From the NCBI GenBank assembly GCA_905197115.1, contig CAJJXN010000078.1, positions 1-6,378 on the forward strand: DNA of 6,378 nt, given 5' to 3'. The DNA is from an uncultured Bacillota bacterium (lineage in GTDB: Bacteria > Bacillota_I > Bacilli_A > RFN20 > CAG-631). Below are positions 1-5,617 of the stretch, piece after piece. Both the position numbers and the translations under genes were made by a program. The stretch's first letter is position 1. Each line of letters opens with the position of its first letter. The notes beneath the pieces are model-generated. The model searched no databases. It was given only the letters and a program-made list of their open reading frames with translations, and had not been told where the DNA came from.

Positions 1-9
1 TGCTAAATT

Positions 10-357
10 ATGGAATTAAATAAAAAATTAATCGGTTCTGCACAACGTGTACCTGTTCCTACAGGATCAACAACCATTTTAGTAGCTGTTGTAAAAGGAC
101 ATGATATTACAGTGGATGGTATTAATGCAGCCATGAAAGCTCAATCAAGTGCTTCATTTGGTTATACTGAAGAACCTTTAGTATCTTCTGATATCATCGG
201 TATCACTTATGGTTCTTTATTTGATGCTACTCAAACAATGGTTACAAAAATTAGTGATGATTTATATCAAGTTCAAGTTGTTTCTTGGTATGATAATGAA
301 AACTCATATACTTGTCAATTTGTTCGTTTAGCAAAAGAATTTGCTCAAAAACAATAA
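10..357 (+). CDS. gap: Glyceraldehyde-3-phosphate dehydrogenase, C-terminal part (5' part cut off or broken)
   Basis: This is the C-terminal third (about 115 of a usual 330-340 residues) of phosphorylating, cytosolic GAPDH, which oxidises glyceraldehyde-3-phosphate to 1,3-bisphosphoglycerate with NAD. The segment IGSAQRVPVPTGSTT holds the family's conserved Arg region of the catalytic domain. WYDNENSY near the end is the near-invariant motif whose Asn contacts the nicotinamide. The Rossmann domain and the catalytic Cys (SCTTN) would lie upstream of the window. The ATG at 10 is probably not a real start: family members continue upstream of ELN. However, the same frame has TAA at 4-6, so the upstream part must be in another frame or the gene carries a nonsense change. 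It is followed by the PGK-TPI fusion 67 bases later. Identity is sure; intactness is not. Confidence 0.9.
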   Translation: MELNKKLIGSAQRVPVPTGSTTILVAVVKGHDITVDGINAAMKAQSSASFGYTEEPLVSSDIIGITYGSLFDATQTMVTKISDDLYQVQVVSWYDNENSYTCQFVRLAKEFAQKQ

Positions 358-376
358 GTCATTTTCATACAAAAAT

Positions 377-404
377 AGCACTCATTTTTGGGTGCTTTAT
401 TTAT
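377..404 (+). terminator. Hairpin with T-rich tail between gap and pgk-tpi
   Basis: AGCACTC (377-383) pairs with GGGTGCT (390-396), seven pairs with one G-U, around a six-base loop, followed by TTATTTAT. The stem is short and the T tract is interrupted, so this is a weak or partial terminator, or an RNA-processing or stability hairpin. The next ribosome site starts at 411, which leaves no room for a separate promoter and implies that transcripts read through. Confidence 0.5.
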
Positions 405-410
405 AAATAT

Positions 411-416
411 AGGAGG
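411..416 (+). promoter_or_regulatory. Ribosome binding site that sets the GTG start of pgk-tpi
   Basis: AGGAGG lies eight bases before the GTG at 425. No ATG in this frame is near, and the family N-terminus (MKQTVKDL leading to VRVDFNVP) begins exactly here, so the GTG start is well supported. Confidence 0.85.
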
Positions 417-424
417 AAATATTT

Positions 425-2497
425 GTGAAACAAACAGTTAAAGATTTAAAGAATTTACAAGGAAAAGTAGTATTTGTTCGTGTAGATTTCAATGTACCTT
501 TAAAAAATGGTGAAATTAGTGATGATAATCGTATTGTTGCGGCTTTACCAACGATTAATTATTTAAGAGAACAAGGTGCCAGAGTAGTATTATTCTCTCA
601 TCTAGGAAAAGTTAATCATAAAGATGAAGAAGCTAAAAAAGCAAACATGGCTAAAAATGATATGAAATTTGTAGCTCCACGTGTGAGTGAATTACTAAAT
701 ACAAATGTAGTTTATATTCCAACTACTCGTGGTGAAGAATTATCAAATGCGATTGCGGCTTTAAAAGATGGCGAAGTATTATTAATGCAAAATACGCGTT
801 ATGAAAAAGGCGAAAGCAAAAATGATCCTGATTTATCCGCTTATTGGGCATCATTAGCAGATGTGTTTGTAATGGACGCATTTGGTTCCGCTCATCGTGC
901 CCATAGTTCAACTTATGGTGTTCCTGAAATTTTAAATCAAACAGGAAGACAAACGGCATTAGGCTTTTTAATGCAAAAGGAAGTAGAAGGTTTAGGACGT
1001 TGTGTAAGAGCAGAAGAACACCCTTATGTTGCGATTTTAGGTGGTGCAAAAGTTTCTGATAAAATTTTAGTTGTTGAAAAATTATTAGAAAAAGCTGATA
1101 AAGTGATTATTGGTGGTGCAATTACTTGTACTTTCTTAAAAGCTATGGGGTATGAAGTGGGAACTTCTCGCTATGAAGCAGATCAACTTGATTTTGCTAG
1201 AAAATGCTTAGAAATTGGCAAGGGAAAAATTGTTTTACCAATTGACCATGTTATTGCGGATGACTTTGCAAACCCAACAGAAGTATTAGTAACAGATGGA
1301 TTATCAATTAAAGATAATTATGAAAGATTAGACATTGGACCTAAGACTTGTGAATTATATAAAGAAGTTTTAAAAGATGCGAAAATCGTATTCTGGAATG
1401 GACCAATGGGCGTTTTTGAAAATCCTTTATTTGCAAATGGAACGATTTCAATTTGCAAAACTTTAACTGAATTAGAAAATGCTTTCACTGTAATTGGTGG
1501 AGGAGATAGTGCAGCTGCTGCAGCTGAATTTGGTTATAAAGATAAATTTTCTCATGTTTCAACAGGTGGAGGAGCTTCTTTGGAATTAATTGAAAAAGAT
1601 GGTTCTTTACCTGGAATTGATGTTATTGCTGATAAAGAAGAAAGCAATGATGATGAAGATAATTTAGAAAAAAAAACAAATAATGAAGAAAATGTAGAAG
1701 AAGAAACTACAGAAGAAAGTGTTGAAATTGTTTCCACAGACAAAAGAAAAAAAGTAATTATTGGCAACTGGAAAATGAATCTTTTGAATAAAGATACTGC
1801 TTTATTTGTTGACCAAGTTAAAGATGAAGTAGCTAATGCTTTAAATAAAAATATTGTAGTTGGAATTGCCCCAAGCTTTTTAAGTTTGGCGATGGCTGTT
1901 GCTAAACGTTCTTCCTTACTTATTTGTTCTCAAAATGTAAGTCAATTCCCATGTGGTGCTTATACAGGAGAAGTAAGTATTGAAATGTTAAAAGAAATTG
2001 CCATTCGTTATAGTATTGTAGGACATTCTGAAAGAAGACAATATTTTAATGAAACAAATGAATCTTGTAATGCAAAGATGAAAGCTTTATTCAACAATGA
2101 AATGTTCCCAATTTATTGTGTTGGAGAAACTTTGGCTGAATACGAAGCTAAACAAACAAAAGATGTAGTTAAGCAACAAATCGTAGAAGGTTTAAAAGGC
2201 ATTAGTGGAGCAAAAGTAAAAAATATGATTATTGCTTATGAACCAGTGTGGTCAATCGGAACTGGTAAAAATGCAGATAGTGAGATTGCTCAAGATGTGT
2301 GTGGTTACATTCGACAATTAATTAAAGAATTATATTCAGAAGAAGTAGCTCAAGAAGTTATAATTCAATATGGTGGTTCGGTGAAACCTGAAAATATTAA
2401 AGAATATCTATCAAAAGAAGATATTGATGGTGCTTTAGTTGGTGGAGCTTCTTTAAAAAGCGAATCATTTATCACAATGATCAAAAACTTATATTAA
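425..2497 (+). CDS. pgk-tpiA: Bifunctional phosphoglycerate kinase-triosephosphate isomerase fusion
   Basis: A single 690-residue frame joins two complete cytosolic glycolytic enzymes. Residues 1 to about 402 are phosphoglycerate kinase (1,3-bisphosphoglycerate + ADP to 3-phosphoglycerate + ATP). Visible motifs are VRVDFNVP (18-25), SHLGK (58-62), QNTRYEKGE, DAFGSAHRAH, GGAKVSDK (206 on), WNGPMGVFE (324-332), GGGDSAAA (358 on) and the hinge STGGGAS. Residues about 403-441 are a charged, mostly acidic linker. Residues about 444-690 are triosephosphate isomerase, about the usual 250-residue length. Its catalytic residues are Lys450 in GNWKMN, His534 in GHSERR and Glu606 in AYEPVWSIGTG, with the phosphate-binding loop YGGSVKPEN and DGALVGGAS near the end. 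All catalytic residues of both halves appear present. The linker has no in-frame ATG, GTG or TTG, so independent TPI translation is unlikely. A comparable fusion is known in Thermotoga maritima. It lies between gap and pyk. Confidence 0.97.
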   Translation: MKQTVKDLKNLQGKVVFVRVDFNVPLKNGEISDDNRIVAALPTINYLREQGARVVLFSHLGKVNHKDEEAKKANMAKNDMKFVAPRVSELLNTNVVYIPTTRGEELSNAIAALKDGEVLLMQNTRYEKGESKNDPDLSAYWASLADVFVMDAFGSAHRAHSSTYGVPEILNQTGRQTALGFLMQKEVEGLGRCVRAEEHPYVAILGGAKVSDKILVVEKLLEKADKVIIGGAITCTFLKAMGYEVGTSRYEADQLDFARKCLEIGKGKIVLPIDHVIADDFANPTEVLVTDGLSIKDNYERLDIGPKTCELYKEVLKDAKIVFWNGPMGVFENPLFANGTISICKTLTELENAFTVIGGGDSAAAAAEFGYKDKFSHVSTGGGASLELIEKDGSLPGIDVIADKEESNDDEDNLEKKTNNEENVEEETTEESVEIVSTDKRKKVIIGNWKMNLLNKDTALFVDQVKDEVANALNKNIVVGIAPSFLSLAMAVAKRSSLLICSQNVSQFPCGAYTGEVSIEMLKEIAIRYSIVGHSERRQYFNETNESCNAKMKALFNNEMFPIYCVGETLAEYEAKQTKDVVKQQIVEGLKGISGAKVKNMIIAYEPVWSIGTGKNADSEIAQDVCGYIRQLIKELYSEEVAQEVIIQYGGSVKPENIKEYLSKEDIDGALVGGASLKSESFITMIKNLY
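1667..1683 (+). other. A9 tract with in-frame A_AAA_AAA slippery heptamer in the PGK-TPI linker
   Basis: Nine A residues (1668-1676) follow G1667. In the coding frame the codons are GAA AAA AAA ACA, so the tract contains the -1 slippery pattern A_AAA_AAA (1669-1675). A -1 shift reads AAC AAA TAA and stops at 1681-1683, giving a 419-residue protein that is essentially PGK alone. A +1 shift stops at TAG 1695-1697. A weak five-pair stem (TGTAG 1693-1697 with CTACA 1707-1711) lies downstream, and no upstream Shine-Dalgarno-like stimulator is evident. Polymerase slippage on A9 could have the same effect. A-runs are common in AT-rich genomes, so the function is inferred only. Confidence 0.4.
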
Positions 2498-2508
2498 TTT
2501 ATGTTTAA

Positions 2509-2540
2509 GGTCAATTAAAAATGATTAATTGACCTTTTTT
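2509..2540 (+). terminator. Intrinsic-terminator-like hairpin between pgk-tpi and pyk
   Basis: A perfect ten-base stem, GGTCAATTAA (2509-2518) with TTAATTGACC (2525-2534), encloses the loop AAATGA and is followed at once by six T residues (2535-2540). It has the full form of a rho-independent terminator, though the stem is AT-rich. It begins 11 bases after the fusion's stop codon. The ribosome site of pyruvate kinase begins at the very next base, so any pyk transcript from the gap side must read through, which makes an attenuating or partial terminator likely. Confidence 0.8.
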
Positions 2541-2546
2541 GGAGGG
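2541..2546 (+). promoter_or_regulatory. Ribosome binding site that fixes the pyk start at 2554
   Basis: GGAGGG sits seven bases before ATG 2554. A TTG at 2539 in the same frame would place this site inside the coding region and add five residues foreign to the family, so the ATG is preferred. Confidence 0.85.
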
Positions 2547-2553
2547 AAATTGG

Positions 2554-3663
2554 ATGAAACGAAAGACAAAAATTGTTTGTACCATTGGTCCTGCAACAGA
2601 AAGTAAAGAGATGTTAGAAAAAATGATTTTAGCTGGAATGAATGTGGCTAGAATTAACTGTTCTCATGGAACTTATGAAGAATATGAAAGAAAAATAAAT
2701 AATGTTCGCGAAGTATCAAAAAAACTCAATACTTATGTGGCGGTGATGTTAGACACCAAAGGTCCAGAAATTCGATGTGGATATTTTGAAGGTGGAATGC
2801 AACAATATCGCCAAGGGGACAAAGTTACCTTAGTAAAGGAAAAATGTTTAGGAAATCAACAACGTTTTCAAGTTTGTTGTGAAGAATTATTTAATGATAT
2901 CCAAATTGGAAATAAAATTTTAATTGATGATGGTAAAATTAGTTTAACCGTTTTAAAGTGTAATCAAAATGAAATTGATTGTGAATTTAATAATCCAGCA
3001 ATCGTAAAAGATCGCAAGGGAATTAATGTTCCAGGAGTTAAGCTATCTATGCCATTTATATCCAAACAAGATCAACAAGATTTAGAATTTGCAATTAAAC
3101 ATGATGTGGATGCGATTGCTTTATCTTTTGTTCGAAAAAAAGAAGATGTAATTGCAGTAAGAAATTTATTAGCTTCTTTTAACCACGATGATATTGATTT
3201 AATTGCAAAAATTGAAAGTCAAGAAGGAATGGATAATTTACAAGATATCTTAGACGTAGCGGATGGAATTATGGTGGCACGAGGGGATCTTGGCGTTGAG
3301 GTATTACCAGAAAAGGTTCCTTTATATCAAAAAGAAATGATCAAAATGGCCAATCAATCGGGTAAATCTGTTATAACAGCGACTCATATGTTAGAATCAA
3401 TGATTACGACTCCACGTCCAACTAGAGCTGAAGTAAATGATGTTGCCAATGCTATTTTTGATGGAACGGATGCGATTATGCTAAGTGGTGAATCTGCTGT
3501 TGGAAAATATCCAATTGAAAGTGTGCAAATGATGGATAAAATTGCACTTTCTGTCGAAGAAGTTTTAGATTATAAAGATACATTGCATCGTTCTGTTAAA
3601 ACGAGTCAACGAACAAAAAACGATGCTATCGGTATTAGTGTAACAGAATGTTGTTTAACTTAA
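2554..3663 (+). CDS. pyk: Pyruvate kinase, N-terminal 369 residues with catalytic domains (gene split by frameshift)
   Basis: Pyruvate kinase transfers phosphate from phosphoenolpyruvate to ADP in the last glycolytic step. MKRKTKIVCTIGPA is the classic N-terminus. NCSHG (commonly NFSHG) and LDTKGPEIR (66 on) close the first part of the barrel. A B domain spans roughly 71-167. The second barrel part carries ALSFVRKK, the signature IAKIES with catalytic Lys219, ARGDLGVE (242 on), THMLESM and SGESAVGKYP. The frame stops at TAA 3661-3663 inside SVTECCLT, at the start of the C-terminal (regulatory and tetramer-contact) domain. The next residues of the family continue one frame back, from 3660. One missing base, most simply a T turning CTTTA into CTTA, explains the break. 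The total after repair would be 472 residues, normal for the family. All catalytic residues are in this piece, but stability without the C domain is doubtful. Confidence 0.95.
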   Translation: MKRKTKIVCTIGPATESKEMLEKMILAGMNVARINCSHGTYEEYERKINNVREVSKKLNTYVAVMLDTKGPEIRCGYFEGGMQQYRQGDKVTLVKEKCLGNQQRFQVCCEELFNDIQIGNKILIDDGKISLTVLKCNQNEIDCEFNNPAIVKDRKGINVPGVKLSMPFISKQDQQDLEFAIKHDVDAIALSFVRKKEDVIAVRNLLASFNHDDIDLIAKIESQEGMDNLQDILDVADGIMVARGDLGVEVLPEKVPLYQKEMIKMANQSGKSVITATHMLESMITTPRPTRAEVNDVANAIFDGTDAIMLSGESAVGKYPIESVQMMDKIALSVEEVLDYKDTLHRSVKTSQRTKNDAIGISVTECCLT

Positions 3664-3971
3664 AAAATGTTTCTGCAATATTTGCTTTTACCGAAACGGG
3701 AGGAACTGCAAAAAGAATTCGAAAATTCCGACCAAATGTACCCATTATTGCTTGTTCAAATACAGAAAAAACGTGTCGTAAAATGAGTTTTTATTGGGGC
3801 GTTTATCCAATTATTGCTAAATATGAAAATGATTTAGTAAAATGGGATGAAGAAGCGCAAAGAATTGCCAAAAGCTTAAAATTAGAAAAAGGAACATCCT
3901 TGATTTTGACATCTGGTGTTGGTCAAAAACATGGTACAACCAATACAATGAGAATCATAGAGGTGGAATAA
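3648..3971 (+). CDS. pyk: Pyruvate kinase, detached C-terminal domain fragment
   Basis: This frame continues the pyruvate kinase C-terminal domain. From 3660 it reads LKNVSAIFAFTETGGTAKRI followed by RKFRPNVPIIA, which matches the family segment after the upstream stop. It ends with the family-typical ILTSGVGQKHGTTNTMRI. The ATG at 3648 overlaps the end of the upstream fragment by 16 bases and has no ribosome site before it, so it is probably not a genuine start. Homology begins at 3660 and gives about 103 residues. The fragment is best read as the 3' end of the same gene. The sequence after the break shows no further stops or decay, so the lesion is either very recent or a sequencing or assembly error. 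Confidence 0.85.
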   Translation: MLFNLKNVSAIFAFTETGGTAKRIRKFRPNVPIIACSNTEKTCRKMSFYWGVYPIIAKYENDLVKWDEEAQRIAKSLKLEKGTSLILTSGVGQKHGTTNTMRIIEVE

Positions 3972-3972
3972 A

Positions 3973-4950
3973 ATGAAAAAAATAATTAATCATATTTATC
4001 TATTTATTTTTGCTTGTTTAACTTGTTTTACTTTAGGTGGATGTAATAAAGAAAAAGTAAAAATAACCGAAATTGAATCAAACTATGAATTCGCTGAAAT
4101 TAGTGAAATCAAACTTGAAGTGAATGAATCTTACAATATCAAAGTTATGATTACAGATAAAACAATTTCAATTAGTGACTTAACATTTAAAGTAAGTAAT
4201 TCATCTATTCTTGAAGTTCAAGATAATGAAACAATTATTGCTAAAAAGACAGGAAAAGCACAAGTGCAAATTTTTGGCGATGAAAATAAACAACAAGCAA
4301 TTCCAGTAACTGTTTATAATAAGGGCGAATTAAAAGATTCATTTACAATGGATAAAGGACGTCTTTATAATAAAAATGTTATATTCTATGGTGATTCAAT
4401 TACACAATATGAATCATGGGAAGGTGAATATGTTTTACATTTAAAAGATTATTATTCTTTTAATCACAAAAATTTTGCAAAAAGTGGATCGACTTTAGGT
4501 TTTAGTAAACGCTATAGTGCAGATGAATGTGGTGTAGGCTTTATGTATAATCATAAAGCGGATAATCAATGGGCTGATTACATTTTTATCTTATATGGAA
4601 CAAATGATATTGATGAAGATATTCCTGTGGGTGAATTTGACTCTGAAATGTTATCAAATTATGATGATGCGAATCCAACTTACAAAGGTTCTTTAAACTA
4701 TGCTGTAAAAATTTTAAGAGAACATAATTCGTCAGCTCGTATTATTTTCTTAGAATTGCTTTATCGTGATGGTATGCGCGTGAAAAATTATAATAAAGCT
4801 ATTTTAGAACAAAGTTTTTACAATGAAGTCAAATTTATTCCGATGTATGATTTATGGGGATTAAACAATGCTCATATGTATATGAAAGATGGCTTGCATC
4901 CAAATTCAGAAGGCTATCGTTTAATGTTTGAAAGAATAATTTCAAAATAA
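3973..4950 (+). CDS. Lipoprotein with Ig-like segment and SGNH/GDSL hydrolase domain
   Basis: This 325-residue protein is predicted to be exported and lipid-anchored. It has MKK, a hydrophobic stretch (about 8-21) and the lipobox LGGC with Cys24. Residues about 30-118 are beta-rich and resemble a bacterial Ig-like (BIG2-type) domain, with VSNSSILEV, IIAKKTGKAQVQI and PVTVYN. Residues about 130-325 carry the SGNH blocks: GDSIT (140-144, nucleophile Ser142), FAKSGSTLG (Gly172), YGTND (208-212, Asn211) and DGLHPNSEGY (Asp306, His309). The full catalytic set is present, so it should be an active serine esterase. The substrate is unknown; an acylated or acetylated surface glycan is one possibility. 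GAGGTGG (3960-3966) lies within the end of pyk, and the start codon follows that stop by one base, so it is likely co-transcribed and translationally coupled with pyk. It is not a glycolytic enzyme. Confidence 0.87.
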   Translation: MKKIINHIYLFIFACLTCFTLGGCNKEKVKITEIESNYEFAEISEIKLEVNESYNIKVMITDKTISISDLTFKVSNSSILEVQDNETIIAKKTGKAQVQIFGDENKQQAIPVTVYNKGELKDSFTMDKGRLYNKNVIFYGDSITQYESWEGEYVLHLKDYYSFNHKNFAKSGSTLGFSKRYSADECGVGFMYNHKADNQWADYIFILYGTNDIDEDIPVGEFDSEMLSNYDDANPTYKGSLNYAVKILREHNSSARIIFLELLYRDGMRVKNYNKAILEQSFYNEVKFIPMYDLWGLNNAHMYMKDGLHPNSEGYRLMFERIISK

Positions 4951-4959
4951 TAAAAATGA

Positions 4960-4989
4960 ACTCTTGATTATCAAATTAAGAGTTTTTTT
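4960..4989 (+). terminator. Rho-independent terminator after the SGNH lipoprotein
   Basis: ACTCTTGAT (4960-4968) pairs with ATTAAGAGT (4975-4983), nine pairs with one G-U, around a six-base loop. Seven T residues (4983-4989) follow, the first being the last stem base. It starts ten bases after the stop codon and ends the glycolysis-lipoprotein unit. Confidence 0.88.
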
Positions 4990-5041
4990 AATGCCAATTA
5001 ATGGAAAAGATGAATTAATTTCCTCGATTTTAACGCATTTG

Positions 5042-5060
5042 TTTTAAATATTATTTAAAA
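5042..5060 (+). promoter_or_regulatory. Perfect 19-bp palindrome upstream of hydC, candidate operator
   Basis: TTTTAAATA (5042-5050) and TATTTAAAA (5052-5060) are perfect inverted repeats around one central T. The centre lies about 47 bases before the -10 box. The spacing and symmetry suit a dimeric regulator or an AT-rich upstream promoter element. It does not match the Rex consensus (TTGTTAA-N4-TTAACAA type), although a redox regulator would be logical for these genes. Perfect symmetry is less surprising in such AT-rich DNA. Confidence 0.35.
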
Positions 5061-5094
5061 TTATGAAAAACGTATTCCTTATTAAGCACTTTTT

Positions 5095-5121
5095 TGATAT
5101 AATAAGCCTTATGTAGGGAGG
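5095..5121 (+). promoter_or_regulatory. Extended -10 promoter and ribosome site for hydC-hydB
   Basis: TGATATAAT (5095-5103) is a consensus TATAAT with the TGn extension. The -35 position (about 5075-5080, TTCCTT) is poor, which extended -10 promoters tolerate. The likely start is near 5110, giving a leader of about 20 bases. The ribosome site GGGAGG (5116-5121) lies seven bases before ATG 5129. A perfect 11-bp palindrome, ATAAGCCTTAT (5102-5112), overlaps the -10 end and the predicted start point, where a repressor could bind. The upstream terminator at 4960-4989 supports a new transcription unit here. Confidence 0.7.
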
Positions 5122-5128
5122 AATCATA

Positions 5129-5617
5129 ATGGGTTCAATACAATCAGTCGCTAAAAAAGAAATTTTAGATATCATTGACAAATATGCCAATGAACACACA
5201 CCACTTATGATGATATTAAGTGAAGTACAAAGTAAATTCGGATATATTCCATTAGAAGTACAAGAAATTATCTCAGAAGCAACAGGAATCCCTGTTGCAG
5301 AAATATATGGTGTTGTAACTTTTTATTCGTTCTTTTCATTGAAACCAAAAGGAAAATATGTTATTGGTGTATGTTTAGGAACGGCTTGCTATGTTAAGGG
5401 TGCACAACAAGTGTGCGATAAATTCTGTGAGATTTTAAATGTAAAACCAGGAGAAACCACAGAAGATGGCTTATTTACTATCGATGCCTTACGTTGTATC
5501 GGGGCATGTGGTATTGCTCCAGCAGTATCAATCAATGGAAAAGTATTTCCAAAATTAACGGTTAATGAGGTACCTAAAATCATTACCCAATATAGAAATA
5601 GTGAGGGTGAATTATAA
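5129..5617 (+). CDS. hydC: HydC/NuoE-like [2Fe-2S] subunit of NAD-linked [FeFe]-hydrogenase
   Basis: This 162-residue cytosolic protein belongs to the thioredoxin-like [2Fe-2S] ferredoxin family (NuoE, HydC, HndA). An N-terminal helical part (about 8-75) includes SEVQSKFGYIPLEV and GVVTFYSFFSLKPKG, typical of the family. The cluster ligands are Cys82 and Cys87 (CLGTAC) and Cys123 and Cys127 (CIGAC), the diagnostic C-x4-C ... C-x3-C pattern. The length matches HydC/NuoE (about 160). It passes electrons within an NADH-binding diaphorase module. The next gene is HydB-like, which favours a multimeric, possibly bifurcating hydrogenase over complex I, but a formate dehydrogenase or other NADH-linked module cannot be excluded without the following genes. 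The stop codon TAA overlaps the next ATG by one base (TAATG), so the two are translationally coupled. Confidence 0.92.
   Translation: MGSIQSVAKKEILDIIDKYANEHTPLMMILSEVQSKFGYIPLEVQEIISEATGIPVAEIYGVVTFYSFFSLKPKGKYVIGVCLGTACYVKGAQQVCDKFCEILNVKPGETTEDGLFTIDALRCIGACGIAPAVSINGKVFPKLTVNEVPKIITQYRNSEGEL

Noticed and set aside
402..408. TATAAAT as a -10 box for pgk-tpi
   Set aside because: The transcript would begin at or within the ribosome site at 411-416, and the -35 position falls inside the hairpin without a good match.
723..1049. Open frame of 108 codons on the minus strand
   Set aside because: It lies wholly opposite conserved PGK coding sequence, has no ribosome site and shows no recognisable protein features.
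1552..1767. Serine-rich open frame on the minus strand
   Set aside because: It is the antisense of the GAA/GAT-rich acidic linker, so its serine and leucine richness is a composition effect.
2539..2553. TTG start for pyruvate kinase adding five residues
   Set aside because: The ribosome site GGAGGG would fall inside the coding sequence, and the family N-terminus begins at the ATG at 2554.
3651..3666. Programmed -1 frameshift in pyruvate kinase at T_TTA_ACT
   Set aside because: It resembles T_TTA_AAC but the A-site codon ACT would re-pair badly after slipping. The A6 run lies after the stop codon, and no stimulatory structure is evident. A lost base is simpler.
4996..5020. Inverted repeat AATTAAT ... 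ATTAATT with an 11-base spacer
   Set aside because: Seven-base arms of pure A and T are expected by chance in this composition, and no T tract or promoter placement supports a role.
5041..5061. Rex-binding site upstream of hydC
   Set aside because: The palindrome lacks the TTGTTAA/TTAACAA or TTGTGA/TCACAA half sites, so naming Rex would be a guess.
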